NCBI GenBank assembly: GCA_036873135.1
Contig: JAPTYO010000011.1
Coordinates: forward strand, 16,688,747 to 16,752,746
Origin: Clarkia xantiana subsp. parviflora
Lineage: Eukaryota; Streptophyta; Magnoliopsida; Myrtales; Onagraceae
Direction of reading: 5' to 3'
DNA: 64,000 bases
A program made the translations under genes and the position numbers. This document shows positions 23,075 through 34,990 of the stretch, piece after piece (positions within the stretch are counted from its first letter, which is position 1; each line of letters opens with the position of its first letter). Below the pieces are notes generated by a model. It did not search any database and was not told where the DNA came from. It saw only the letters and a list, made by a program, of their open reading frames with translations.

Positions 23075-23452
23075 TGTAAAGATATGGGACTTGAGAATTT
23101 GTTTAATCTCACATATAGGGCACGAAGAACACCAAAACAATTAAGGGAAAATTGTTGTGTCTCTCATTGCTTAAAGTGAAGATACAAACTCTTAAATAGA
23201 GTGAATTACAATTGAAAAACGAGTGATTAGCTATCACTAACTCAACTAACAACTAAGGAGCTACAAGTCAGGAAGGAAATCTGTAGAAAGTGAAAAACGT
23301 GCAAGAACAAATAAGTATGGAGCTGAACCGGTCTGGATTTCGGGGACTGGCTTGATGAAAATGGTACAGCCGGTCTCCAGCAGAAATAACGAAAATTTGA
23401 ATTTCCGGACAGCAGCAACGACAACAGCAACCTTCCCTTTCAAACTCTTTCA
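23075..23452 (-). repeat. 3' LTR of copia A
   Basis: Minus strand TGAAAGAG...CTTTACA, preceded by the polypurine tract AAGGGAGGGAA (23453-23463). Matches 28340-28732 along its length with many substitutions and small gaps. Confidence 0.85.
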
Positions 23453-24488
23453 TTCCCTCCCTTAATCAGATCACTTGCTAGTGTTAGATTAAAGTATGTT
23501 TTGAACACCTAATCTCTCTCTTAGGTATTCTAACGACAAAGTCTTTAATCCTTTGGTGAGAATATATGCAATTTATTCTTCACTCTTATAGAAATCAAGA
23601 TCAACATCTCCATTTTTCACCAAATCTCTTAACAACAAGAAATACTTAACATCAATATGTTTGTTGCACCCATAAAACACTGGATTTCTTGACAACTTGA
23701 TTGTTGAGTCATTATCACACCAGACTCTTGTTCCTTTCATATCTCTCTCATTCAGATCTTCTAGGATTCTTCTTACCCATAGAATTTGGCAAGCACATGA
23801 AGTGGCTGCTACAAACTCTGCCTCAGTGCTAGAAAGTGTTATGATGGGTTGCTTCTTCGAGGACCATGACACTATAGCTTCACTCATCATTAGAGCAAAC
23901 CCAGAGGTGCTCCTTCGATCATTAGGATCTCCTGCGAAATCACAGTCAGTATAACCAACTCATAATTAACACTCTTTATGTATATGATACCATAATCTTT
24001 CATTCCTTGCAGGTATCTCATTAGTTTTTTGATAGCATGGAGATGTGCTTCAGTTGGTTTCTCCATAAACCTAGACACCAGACTTACTGCAAATTGTATT
24101 TCTGGCATTGTAGCTGTCAAATACATAAACTACCTATATGTTGCTTATAAAAGGTTTTGTTAACTTATTTACCTGCTCATTCTTTGGAGAGCTTAAGTCC
24201 TACTTTAACAGATTTCTTATAGAATTGCTATTCTGAAGCTTAAACCTCTTAAGCACATCCCTAACATACTTATTTTGACACACACTAATCTCACTAGCCC
24301 TCTGTTTGATTTCAAGCCCTAAGAAGTAATGTAACTTACCAAGATATGTCATTTCGAATTCCTCCATCATCATTTCTTTGATTTCTAAATGCATTTTAGG
24401 ACAATTACATGTATAGATTAGATCACAACATACACACATACAACTAAGAAACTGTTGTTTCTAGTTTTTGTAAATATTGTGTGTTCAT

Positions 24489-25241
24489 TGTTGGAAATAC
24501 GCCCAAACTATCATGAATTGAACCCGATAAATGGGCCATAACCGAATATAATTTGAAACTTGGAACACGGACACCCGAGGCCCAACACATAGGCCCGAAA
24601 AACACTCCGAGTGGTGAAAACCACTCGGGAAGGCTCCGAGTGGATAGACCACTCGGGGGCAACCCAAGCAAGGGACCATTTCTCGGGTAGCCCGAGCAAG
24701 GCACTAGGGGTACCCGCCCGGGTACCCCCCCCCCCTCCATCCGGACGAGTCCCCCTCACCCGGACCCTTACCCCCGTACGATATTCTGTCGGGGGCTCAC
24801 CATTGGAGGCCACATATCGACACTTAGCCATATTAAACCTATCCACGGTCGAACCGGGGTTAAATGCACCTTATTTACGGTCAATGCCAACTTATATTAC
24901 GAAACTACCACAACCGGACCAGGAAAACATTGGAACCAGGGCAGTCCAATAGGAACTCTATGAATAGAGAGCTCCTCTCCTCATTTGAAGGTAATCTCTC
25001 ACTCTCTCTCTAAGCTCACTACCCCTCTCTAAAGCTCATACTCACTTAAGCTTCAGAGTGGACTTACCAGGAACCCCCCCCCCCCCCCCCCCCCCCCCCG
25101 GTGCCTATTTGCAGGTATCCAAGGAGAGGAAGTGAGGATCTGAGAAGAAAGAAGCCAACGAACTAGAAGTCTGGGAAGAAGAATCCCACGAAGGAGAAGT
25201 CCGGGAAGAAGAAGCCTACAGAGGAAACTCGTGTGCAAACA
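24489..25241 (+). mobile_element. Ty3-type solo LTR nested in copia A
   Basis: TGTTGGAAATACGCC to GTGTGCAAACA, flanked by TTCAT at 24484-24488 and 25242-25246. The RT reading of copia A resumes exactly across the site, confirming the boundaries. It has the Tat-like block CTTACTTAAG-type CTTCAGAGTG, a C-run, then GTGCC...GCAGG, so it probably belongs to a related Ty3 family; the internal region was lost by LTR recombination. Confidence 0.9.
25074..25099 (+). repeat. 26-base poly-C tract
   Basis: Uninterrupted C run between GGAA and GGTGCC in the solo LTR. It occupies the same place as shorter C runs in the Tat LTRs (1611-1620, 11320-11330). Confidence 0.95.
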
Positions 25242-28200
25242 TTCATAAGGGCTCTTTTCAAAGCCTTCTTTCAGTAAATAGGATTCTAATCTACTATACC
25301 AAATATAGGTGCTTTCTTTAGTACATAGAGGGCCTTATTCAATTATAAACTAAGTTCTCTTTCGTTTGATCTCAAAACCTGGTGGCTGGTGTACAAACAC
25401 TTCTTCTTCTAGCTTACCATGGAGAAAAGCAGACTTAACATCTAGTTGATAGAGCACCCAACCATGCTGAGTTGCTAAGGCTAAGATAATCCTAACTCAG
25501 TGTAATCTATCCCATAAGCTTGTTTATAGCATTTAGCTAGCTTTATACTTGTCTATTTCTCCATTTTCTTTTAATTTATTCTTGAATACCCACTTAACTT
25601 CTATGGTATAACAACCCCTAGGCAGACTAACTAATTCCCAGGTTTTGTTTTTCTCAATTAAATCAATTTCAATTTCCGTGGCTCTCATCCACTTATCATT
25701 TTTACTAGCTGATTAAAAGTAAGGGGATCACAATCTGCAAATAGACAGAAATGAGCTATGAAATCTGAATTATTTCTCGTAATTTCAATGCTACTGACCT
25801 CATAACCATCGAAGAATCCGGGCTTCTTGATTGGTCTGGGGTTTCTGTGACTTTAGGTTCTGTATCAACTGTTGTTGGTGAACATTGATAATCTACCAGC
25901 TCCTCTTCTTCTTCTTGCTGGTGAGCTTCTTGAGTTTGCTACTCACCTTCATTTTGAAGTAGATATTCTCCTTCTTCATTTTCTTCATGTCCTTCTTCAT
26001 CAGATGCATTCGGGAGGTCATCTTCTCTACCAACTTCTTCTCCTTCGACTATTAGAGGCTATTTTCTTCATGTGACCCCTCCCTAATCCCAAGACTTGTC
26101 TTCAGCAAACTTGACATTCCTGCTTATTGAGACTTTCCTAGAGATGGGGTTATAGAGCGTATAAGCTTTGAAACATCACTTAGCCCTAAAAATACACATT
26201 TGAGAGACTTGTCTTCCATCTTTCTTCTAGTCTCATCAGGTATCTTAGCATAAGCTATACAACCAAAAACTTTTAAATGACTTACATATGGTTTAACACA
26301 TGTCCATGCTTCTTGTGGAATCACATCTCTGACAGCAAAGGTAGGACACCTGTTGAGCACATGGAAACTCCAAATCACTGCTTAAGGCCAGAACTTCTTA
26401 GGCACACTGCGTGTATTAAGAATGCTCCTAACCATGTTCTGACAGTCTTGTTCTTCCTATTAGCAACTTTATTTTATTGAGGTGTGTATGGAGCTGTCCT
26501 CAAAATTTCAATCCCATGATCTTTCAGATAATCTTCAAACTCCTTTGAACAATACTCTCCTCCTCTGTCAGTTCTAAGACACTTAATTTGGTGTCTTGAA
26601 CTTTTCTCTACAACAACTTTAAATACTCTAAAGATTCTAAAGGAATCATATTTTTCACTAAATATTGAAACCCGTCTTTTTCGAGTAAAGTAATTAATAA
26701 AAGTAATAAATACTTCGTACCCCCATTTGAAGCTGGAAAGATTCGTCCACAAAGATCTGAATGAACCAACTGCACTGGTTTTGTGGCTCTCCAAGCTGTC
26801 GTTTGGAAATTCACTCTTCTCATGTTTCCTAAGAACACATCCTTCACATAGCTCATGTTGAATCTTGATTTGAGGCAATCCTTCTACTATTCCTATCTTG
26901 CAGAGAGTATTAAGACCCTTGTAATTCATGTGACCATATCTCATAGCTTTATCTCCTCGTCTCTCTTCTCTTCTGCTGCTAGACTTATCTTAAGAGATTT
27001 GATCTCAAGAGGAGATAATCTGTTTTAGTTATCTGAATCTCTAGTATTGGTCCCTTATTCTCTTCATGGTTCTGACACTTTTCTTTCCCAAATTAGATTG
27101 AATAACCCTTTTGCATAAGCTGACCTACACTCAAAAGGTTAGTTTTCAAATTTGGTACAAACAAAACATTAGATATAGTCTCAACAAATCAATCTAATGT
27201 CTCCTCTCCATTTGACTTGGGTTGAAGAGTTGTCTCCAAAAGCTACACTTGACTTCTAGTTCTCATCAAGTTGTGCAAATGCATCCTTTGTTCCACACAA
27301 GTGGTTGCTGCAACCAGTATCAAGAAACCAAACATCTACTGATGTTTGATTTTGATTCTTCTCAGTAGTCATGTAGAGAACTTCACATTCTGCCATATCT
27401 GCATAATTAGAATTATCCTGACTTTCTTCTGGTAGTTTTGCCCAGTAATATGCTTTATAGTGCCCTAACTTATGACACCTGAAGCATTCAACTTCAGCCT
27501 TGTTGAGGCTTCTTCTTCCTCTGCCTCTTCGATAACCACTACCTCTTGCTTGAGAGTTGGTGCTCCCTTTATCTATGTGGTCATCCTCATCAGTGCCTCT
27601 GTGTGCTCCTCTTCGATTAGTCTTTCTGCCTCGAAAGTGACTATTTCCTCTGAAGTCTGAGCCTTTAATACTTTGAACTGATTTGAGAGCTTGCTCCTCT
27701 CTGTTTGCATTGTGGTGCATCTTCTGCTCATGAAATATTAGAGAGCTTTGTAGCTCATCAAAGGTTAGCGTATCTATATTCTTTGATTCCTCTATTGCAC
27801 ACACAATATACTCGAATCTATGGCTTAAAGATCGTAGAATTTTCTCAACAATCTTAGTGTTAGTCATAGGCTTACCACAAAACCTCATTTTACAAATTTC
27901 TAAGACTTTAGTGCAATCGACTGATGCCTTATCTCATTCTTTTATTTGGAACAGCTCAAACTCTTTCCTAAGAGGCTGCAGGTGAGCTTTCTTTACTCGC
28001 GCAGTCCCAGTCCCTTTTTCTTCATCGAAACACATATATCTTTGGAGGAGTCTTTGCAAAGAATTCATTCCAAAGTCACCCAATCAATCGATTGAAATAG
28101 TATGTTCTTCGCCTTCATGTCTATGAGCTTCTTGGCCTTATATGCTTCTGCATCTTGGCTTTCATCTCCAATGTCATTCTCCACCACGTCCAAGTACTCA

Positions 28201-28324
28201 TTTGCTTTAAAGAGATTTTCCATCACCAAGCTCCAGTAATCGTAATTGCCTTCGTATTTGGGTATTGCTAACCCATTGAATATAGGCTCAGTCATGATTA
28301 ATCAAGGTTGGACCTTGAACCTTA

Positions 28325-28337
28325 GGCTCTAATACCA
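28325..28337 (-). other. Primer-binding site of copia A
   Basis: Minus strand TGGTATTAGAGCC is one mismatch from TGGTATCAGAGCC, the tRNA-iMet site used by most plant copia elements, two bases from the LTR. Confidence 0.8.
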
Positions 28338-28339
28338 AT

Positions 28340-28732
28340 TGTAAAGATTTGGGACTTGTGGATTTGATTAATCTCACAAATAGTACAGATAGGCCACGAA
28401 GAACACCAAAACAACTAAGGAAAAATTGCTGCGTCTCTCATTGCTTAAACTGAAGATACAAACTCTTAAATAGAATGAATTACAACTAAAAAACGAGTGA
28501 TTAGCTACCACTAACTCAACTAACAACTAAGGATCTACAAATCAACAACAAATCAGGAAGTGAAAAATGAGCAGAATCAGCGAAAGCAGATAAGTATGGA
28601 GCTAAACCGGTCCGAATTTAGTGAACCGACTTGATGAAAACAGTCTGGCCAGTCTCCAACTGAAATAATGGAATTTTGAATTTTCTGACAACAGTAACGG
28701 CAATAGCAGGCTTCCTTCTTCAAACTCTTTTA
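28340..28732 (-). repeat. 5' LTR of copia A
   Basis: Minus strand begins TAAAAGAG (TG changed to TA) and ends CTTTACA. The end was chosen by alignment with the 3' LTR and by the ATCCT flank. Confidence 0.82.
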
Positions 28733-28737
28733 ATCCT

Positions 28738-29086
28738 CACGTTGGAGATGTACTAGTCCGGTCAATACCTTCCATTTTATCTTAGATAGATCTACTCTGG
28801 TGTTTGTTTCGTGTAAATTATTATTATTATTCTCTCTTTGATAAGAACTATACATATATTCTTAGCAGTAACGATAAATGTATGCAAATAAGCTACGGGC
28901 TTACTAAACTAAAAATTCGTGGAATGTATGTATAATAACTAATCATTAACTTCATATGTTGCAAAACCATGTAATATGGTGTAGGGGTACGTCACCCCTT
29001 ATTAGTTAAGTCATTATTTATTAATCTTTGTTTTATGCGAAAAATGTTTTTAAATTAATATATATTAAAAGAACTTATTTAATGTA
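28738..29086. other. Unassigned AT-rich spacer
   Basis: No ORF, no repeat that I can place. It may be the only undisturbed intergenic sequence between the PMT11-like gene and the CACTA element. Confidence 0.4.
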
Positions 29087-29779
29087 AACTACAAGAAAAG
29101 TCAGGTTTACCTACAAGTAAATTGCTGACCGACCCCTCGATCGGGAATGTACTACTGATTCCCCACCGGACTACGTCTAATTTGACAAAAAAAAATGCTC
29201 CTTACCTTTTTCTGACAGACATCTCCGACCGATTTGGTCGGTAAGAAAGCGGTGGGTACGAAATGAAAAATACTCACCGGTACCTGACGCACCGTTTTCA
29301 GGCAGTCAATCCCAAACGCTTTTCCGACCGATTTTACGAAGTCGAGCCGAAAACATATATTATTTTAATACGAAACGTATTCCCCACCGATATGATGCTA
29401 CACCACATCCTTCGATGTTCAATGTTTTGGTTGAATTGTATTGCAGACACATCTCGCTCTTTTGTCAACATAGTACAAGTAAGAGAAAGTTAATTGCTTT
29501 TATTCATTAAAGACTCGGCATAATCTAACTCTAAGCAACATGCTAAATCAATTACCCGTCGCTACCTCCTTCACTTCCTTGCACAACAGCTTCAACGTAG
29601 AGGTTTCATGTAATCTTGTTCGACGACCAAAATGGAATCATGTTCTCCCCGTTCTGCACGTTCATTACAGATTACTGCAGCAACCAATTGGTTAGTTCCT
29701 CTTGAAGTTGTAATTCACTTATAGATTGTGGGAACGAGTTCGGGGTAACACTGGGATAAATAAATTTCTACGCATTCGA

Positions 29780-31190
29780 CTGTAGATGCTTCGACGATAA
29801 ATTTTTTGGATAGTAAGGCAAGGTCGATACAAAGTGCGTTTGTCGTATAGGGTGGGAGATTTCCCCGGTGGTTGTATTTGGGATGTGAAGTTGGAACAGA
29901 AAAGAGACTCCCACAATGTGATCACCAGTTGCAGCTTCACCGACGGTTGGGACCAGTTCGCACACGATGTCTGCCTCACGGCTAGAGATACTATCGTCTT
30001 CAAACTGGTCGAAGAAGACTTGATGTCTGTTAAACTATTTAATTAACACGGCATTATGAAAGAAGCAACTGTAGATGTGGAAAACAGTTCATCTGGTGAG
30101 AAGGAAGAAGTTTCATCTGATGACTTAACTTGTTTAGGTGTCGGTGTTGGTGAAGACAATTGCGGTCGTGATTGCAACATCAGATTAACCGGTAGAAAGT
30201 CAAGATGTGTAAGTTCTATCTGTAATCTCATCTCGCGTTTCATTAAACGATTAGGAAGTGTTCTTTTTATTCATGTGTGTTTATATACACATTGACTGTT
30301 TCGTTCGACTGTGCAGACTATTCCAAATAGGTTTGCTGTTTACAATCTGCTGGACTCTTTGAGTGAAGTGGAGATTGTAGATCTTGTTGGAACGATGTAG
30401 AAAGTAGAGGTCGAAACAGCGTCTGCTAAGCACATGTACGATCATCTACCGGTGCGTGTGTAAGCATATGGTGATGGGCGCCGTAATTGGTAGCCCATAA
30501 TATATATAGTTTACTTAATGAACTTAGGTAAATGTCACATTAGGGTAATTGGGCTAGACCCAAATCCCAATTGACATGAGAGGCCTAAAATTTGGACCTC
30601 CCTATACTAATGGCCGGTCGAACCTATAAGGAGGGTATAGTTGACTTTTGTCCACTTTACTCCTCCTATAAATAAGAGGTGTTAGGGGATTTTAGAGATT
30701 GTTGTAATCACAATTCCCTCATAAGAGTGTTTTAGAGAGAAAAACCCTCCTCCCAACACTATAGTTCAGCCGCACCAAGCTAATCACAAAGGGTGTGCCA
30801 AATTGCTTTCGAGAAAACTCTCTAGAGATTTGTCCCCGTGCCAAGAATCGATCAGAGGCTTTGCTGTGGAGCTTGCACCACGTAGGGCTTCTCTAATAAG
30901 AACCTCTACGGGTCCCGACCGGAGGATCGTGAACTCCCTCCAGAGAAGATCTTGGGTCTACGGATCATCTTAAAGGTATGTGCGAATCTTCCGCCGCCTA
31001 ATTCCGATTACTAGCATGTACTTTGTTTAAGTATCCGTAGTGATTACTCCCCGTAATCTTACAGCGTGAACGTCCTCTGCGATACCAGTTTAAGAAAGGT
31101 TGGAGGAATTTTTATATCGCGAACAAATTAGGGAAGGGCCGGTGCATTCAGTTTGATGTTTCTCCCGAATATACTCTGATTGCCACCATA
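29780..31190 (+). pseudogene. Two-domain B3 (REM-like) DNA-binding protein gene, broken
   Basis: Plant B3 domains bind DNA in transcription factors. Domain 1 (about 29810-30045) has GGCIWDVKLEQ, then FTDGWDQFAHDVCLTARDTI and VFKLV, the W-VKL / GW-F / GD-VF pattern of B3. A serine- and acid-rich linker with CGRDC follows (30056-30212). A splice donor GTAAGT at about 30208 and acceptor GTGCAG at 30316 fit an intron. Domain 2 starts IPNRFAVYNLLDSLSEVEIV (30320 onward) and ends with YQFKKGWRNFYIANKLGKG and IQFDVSPEY after 31069, with the solo LTR inside it. It has stops before domain 1, a TAG at about 30397 and the insertion, so it is dead. It lies within the CACTA-like ends, so it was probably captured. 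Confidence 0.8.
30459..31063 (+). mobile_element. Solo copia LTR inside B3 domain 2
   Basis: TGTAAGCATATGG to CGTAATCTTACA, flanked by GCGTG at 30454-30458 and 31064-31068. It is the same family as the copia B LTR (52262-52862) in the opposite orientation. TATA-like TATAAATAAG at about 30666. Confidence 0.93.
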
Positions 31191-31714
31191 TACTAGTGGT
31201 TGATATATGGTATGCTTGTGGTGTTGTATTTTCTTCTTTTATTAACGGGTGGTACCACTATAGATAATTATGTTTGCACGAATGAAAACTTTTGGCATGT
31301 TGTATGAACTTACTGTTTTTTCGAGGTCCTTACACACCTTATGTACGTGTACTGAACGTATGTTCTAATATGTTGGCATAAGTTGGTTCAAGTCATGTCA
31401 CCAATACCATAGGAACCAAACTGTTGGACTTAAACTGTTTACCTGAAAGGGTCTCATATTGTTGAGCATAACATACTTACTGGAACTGTGTTTTGAATTT
31501 TCCTTCTTAGTGGTAACTTGTAATACAATATTATAAATGATATTCAAACACATCTTATTAATGATCAATAATACGTTTTTTCAACATATACAAAAAAAGT
31601 AGTTTCTACATACACATTCATTTCTAAATCACGTCGACAGAACCCTCGAATTAACCAAAGAAAATATACTATGAAATTAAAACACAAAGGACCAGAGTCG
31701 GTCTGTAAAACTGT

Positions 31715-31845
31715 TTATGAGTATTTCAAACGTTATTTACGGTGACTCGACAAGCAATACTTTAATATAGTTATTTCTAGAATTAACTTAATCAAATTAT
31801 TGTTTGCCGAGTCACCGTCAACCTGTTTAAAATACTCAAAATTCG
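31715..31845. repeat. Imperfect inverted repeat
   Basis: Left arm GAGTATTTCAAACG...ACGGTGACTCGACAAGCAAT, right arm ATTGTTTGCCGAGTCACCGT...AAAATACTC, spaced by about 40 bp of AT-rich sequence. Confidence 0.85.
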
Positions 31846-33347
31846 AACGCACACACATTCACCTATGTGGGTTGACCACAATCAGTCCGCCAAAAAAGGG
31901 AGGTATGATGGAAAGCCGATAAGTTGGAGGATGGCGTTATGCAGTCTCCCCTAAGGGGAAACCGACCTCCATAACCTATGGGAGTTTATAATGCGTCTTT
32001 TCCCAGTACTTACAAAGATACAATGGCTTTAATCTTAACGCAAACAATAGGGACAGATCCCACCACGAGGCAAACTAGAGGTCCGCAAACACCTATCAAA
32101 CGGGGCAAAGAAAAACGACTATTACATCCTTGCAGTGAAGTACAAACAGGGGTTCAACTGTATGTAAGAGCATGAAGCGTACACATAAACTTAACCGACA
32201 ACAACACACGGGAAAAGGATTTATGAATACTAACTGGATAAATCTACGTAGAAGACTGAAGAAGATGTGGAGAGAAGTAGTAACATTTTAGAGAGAGCGA
32301 TCATAGCCATTTAGAGTGAATATATAATGAAACCAACCGCCCCTTTATATAGCCGGAATGTGGAAACGTTCAAAAGATCAGGACTGTTGATTTCAATGAC
32401 AATAACTGTATTTTTTTTTTGTTAAACCATTGTATTGAATCAATCAACGCAGTATTTAATCCACAACCGCCCCGGAATTGCGGCTCCTCGCCATTAATTT
32501 ATACGATTCAATCTCCAATGAAAGTAAATGCCACCAAAACCCTATCATTGGGCTATCACACACCCCAGAGTCCCCTTCAGTAATGTCGACATATGACAGA
32601 GAAAGAGTTACAAATTTATCTGACAATTTGGTGCTTTTGATGATAAATCTTATCGTTGTACTGCTAAATATTATCCTTGTAAATATCAACTAGTCTCCAT
32701 TGTGATGATAAATAATGTGTTCAGAAATCGTCCACTTTCCTAGAAAATCTTATCATTTTAGTGATACAACATCTCATATTCATCGAACATATCTTCCGAC
32801 TATTAATGAGCATCCAAATTATTTATTTCGACTCATATATAAATTGGTATGTCGACTCAGATATAAATTGGTATGTTGACACACCTCAACAATTCAGACG
32901 TTGTTCAGTTTTGCGAATAAATAAGACATCTCCCAAGGGTTAACTAAACGACGAAAATGATGGCCAACAAAATTACATTCCGTTGTAGGTTATGTTGACA
33001 CAACTTCTGACTGATACAAACAATGAAAATAACAGTATTTTCAACACTGCGAATGTAACCCATTCAGACAATTCAATTACACCAACAAGTACACAATGAA
33101 GATATCAGCAAGGGAAGGTACAAGTGTTTTTTTTAAAGTATTGCTTGCTGAGTCACCGTTAACCATTTAAACTACGTAACATCCCGAATAAATACACAAT
33201 GAAGATACACAACAAGGGACGGTACAATAGATATTTCAAAGCACGGGTGAAACCTGACTACAAGTGGGAAAAGTTGAATTTGTTTTTGAGGAAGACACTC
33301 GATAATGCATACGTTCAAGTATTCTCACAATTATGCCCCATTTTCAT

Positions 33348-33509
33348 TCTTCTTCCAAGGTACATGGGAAGAAGAGTTCCATAAGTGTGAGACGATATCC
33401 CCATGTGGAGCTTTCTGGCTGAAGCTATATAGCTTCAGCCAACATGCTCCACATCGGGATTTTGTCTCGCACTTATGGAACTCTTCTTCCCATGCACCTT
33501 GTAAGAATA
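33348..33509. repeat. About 160-nt near-perfect palindrome (long hairpin)
   Basis: Arms run from TTCTTCCAAGGTACATGGGA (33350) to its near complement ending TGTAAGAA (33507). The centre is the perfect palindrome GGCTGAAGCTATATAGCTTC followed by AGCC around 33428. Few mismatches and small bulges in about 77 pairs. Could be a foldback MITE or a young small-RNA precursor. Confidence 0.88.
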
Positions 33510-34489
33510 GTATCGAAAGTGAAAAATCGACATCCCGGGCATACCAACATCGGTACCCCTTGGGAGCTCATAATGCCTCTTTCTACAGAGGCTGAGAGTT
33601 CATAATGCGTCTTTCTACAGATTCTGCGACGCTGTCAATGATAGAACCGACAGGCGCATGAAGAAGATGGATTCCAACTTCACGAAACAACTGTCAAACG
33701 GGACGAATACAAATGAACTGTGCATCCTAGCAAATACAGTACAAATAGGGGGGGGGTCACGTTTATATAACAAGAAGAAGTTAACTCGTAAGCAGAAAAA
33801 AAAAGAAGGTTACATCGGAAAACCTAAAGAAGATGTCTCCTGCAAAAATCCTCAATAGTCTAAACAGAAGGCATAACGTTGAAGGGAGAAGAATCATAAT
33901 GATGTGAGTGAAAGAAAAAGTGGAAGGAACCGCCCCGTTTTTATAACTGTTTTCTTGAAGTAATCTGCACGGTCTTTTATGCCCAACCACGCGATAATGA
34001 CCAACTCTTTAATGCCCACACATGTATTTCCTAGAAGGGTAATCGGCACACAATCTCGACCAATGGGCTGTTACACTTGCATAGAAGCTACACTAAAGTG
34101 GATATATATCACTTTGAAAATGAAAACAAATTTATGAACGCATGGCTCATTGAAACCATTAAATCTATTATTTTCTTAAACAATCGCAGCCATTCAAAGT
34201 ATTGATGGTATGTCTTTATTTTGAATGGCTGGACCTTCCGAGGATGGCATGGTTTTGAAGTTATGTCAGCACGAACATGGTTATACACTAACATAGTTTT
34301 GAATCATTGTCCCCATGACCGTACATATTCAACTTAAATTGCGTAATTGTTTTTAAAATATTGTCCCTTTCCTAGTAAATGTTATCCTTATAAAGATAAA
34401 GTAGTCTCATTTATGTTAATAAATAAATTCATTGTCGTTGGAACGGTTATCCTTGTAATGGTAAGTACGTCTCATTTTCAGGATAAAGC

Positions 34490-34990
34490 TGTTAGATTAC
34501 GGTGAGTAATATCTACGGAAACTAAAACCATGGTACATGCTAGTAATTGAAATTACGCAGCGGAAGATTCGCACATACCTCAACAGTAGTCCGTTCCCAA
34601 GATCCTTGTCGCAGGGAGTTCACGATCCTCCGGTCGGCACCCGTAGGGGTTCTTGTTAAGGAAGCCCTACGTGGTATATTCTCCACATCAAAGCCTCAGA
34701 TCGATTCTTGGCAAGGGACGGATCTCTGGAGTGTTTGCTCGAAGGTAAATTGGCACACCCTTGGTGTTTGGTGGTTTCGGCCGAACTAGATGGTTATGGG
34801 GGAAGGGTTTTCTCTCAAATCACCACTTAAAGGGAATTATGATTAAACCTAGTAAAACCCCTAACACCCCATATATATAGGAGGAGCAAAGTGGACAAAA
34901 GTCCACTTTGCCCCTGGCCGGCCCCTATGGTGTATAAGGGAGGCCCAATTTTGGGCCTCTCATGTCAATTGGGATTTGGGTCTAGCCCGC
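34490..34990 (-). repeat. 3' LTR of copia B, truncated
   Basis: Matches 52262 onward to the block GGGATTTGGGTCTA, then diverges at about 34990, so roughly the first 100 bp of the LTR (minus orientation) are missing or replaced. The outer end TGTTAGATTAC is intact. Confidence 0.85.

Larger units (their letters stand above)
23573..28295 (-). pseudogene. copia A gag-pol remnants
   Basis: In minus-strand order: gag start (28295-28065, YEGNYDYWSLVMENL) and gag core (27888 onward, LTFDELQSSLIFHE). Next a CCHC knuckle whose last Cys is replaced by Tyr (CFRCHKLGHYKAYY), and protease WFLDTGCSNHLCG near 27300. Then GAG-pre-integrase and integrase (26944-26474 and 26378-26124) with frameshifts, RT start [15 protein letters not shown] (about 25420-25480), RT end (24439-24200, FLGLEIKQ), and RNase H (24126-23573, STEAEFVA). 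The RT YVDD position is mutated to a VCCD-like sequence near 24420, and stops and frameshifts occur throughout, so no active protein can be made. The RT is physically split by the solo LTR at 24489-25241. Confidence 0.88.
23075..28732 (-). mobile_element. Ty1/copia element A, decayed, with nested solo LTR
   Basis: LTRs at 23075-23452 and 28340-28732, tRNA-iMet-type primer site, polypurine tract and a full set of broken gag-pol domains on the minus strand. Flanks are ATCAT (23070-23074) and ATCCT (28733-28737), one mismatch, as expected for an old TSD. It is opposite in orientation to the PMT11-like gene and starts 12 bp past the foldback element. Confidence 0.88.
31191..34489. other. CACTA element left arm, non-coding
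   Basis: 3' flank of the B3 gene followed by repeats. 31880-32340 and 33540-33960 share diverged blocks (CATAATGCGTCTTT, AACTGT..AAACGGG, GAAGAAGATG, ACCGCCCC-TTTATA), pointing to an old duplication. The GAGTCACCGT motif recurs near 31740, 31810 and 33155. No confident protein gene; ORFs are all under 100 residues. Confidence 0.5.
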
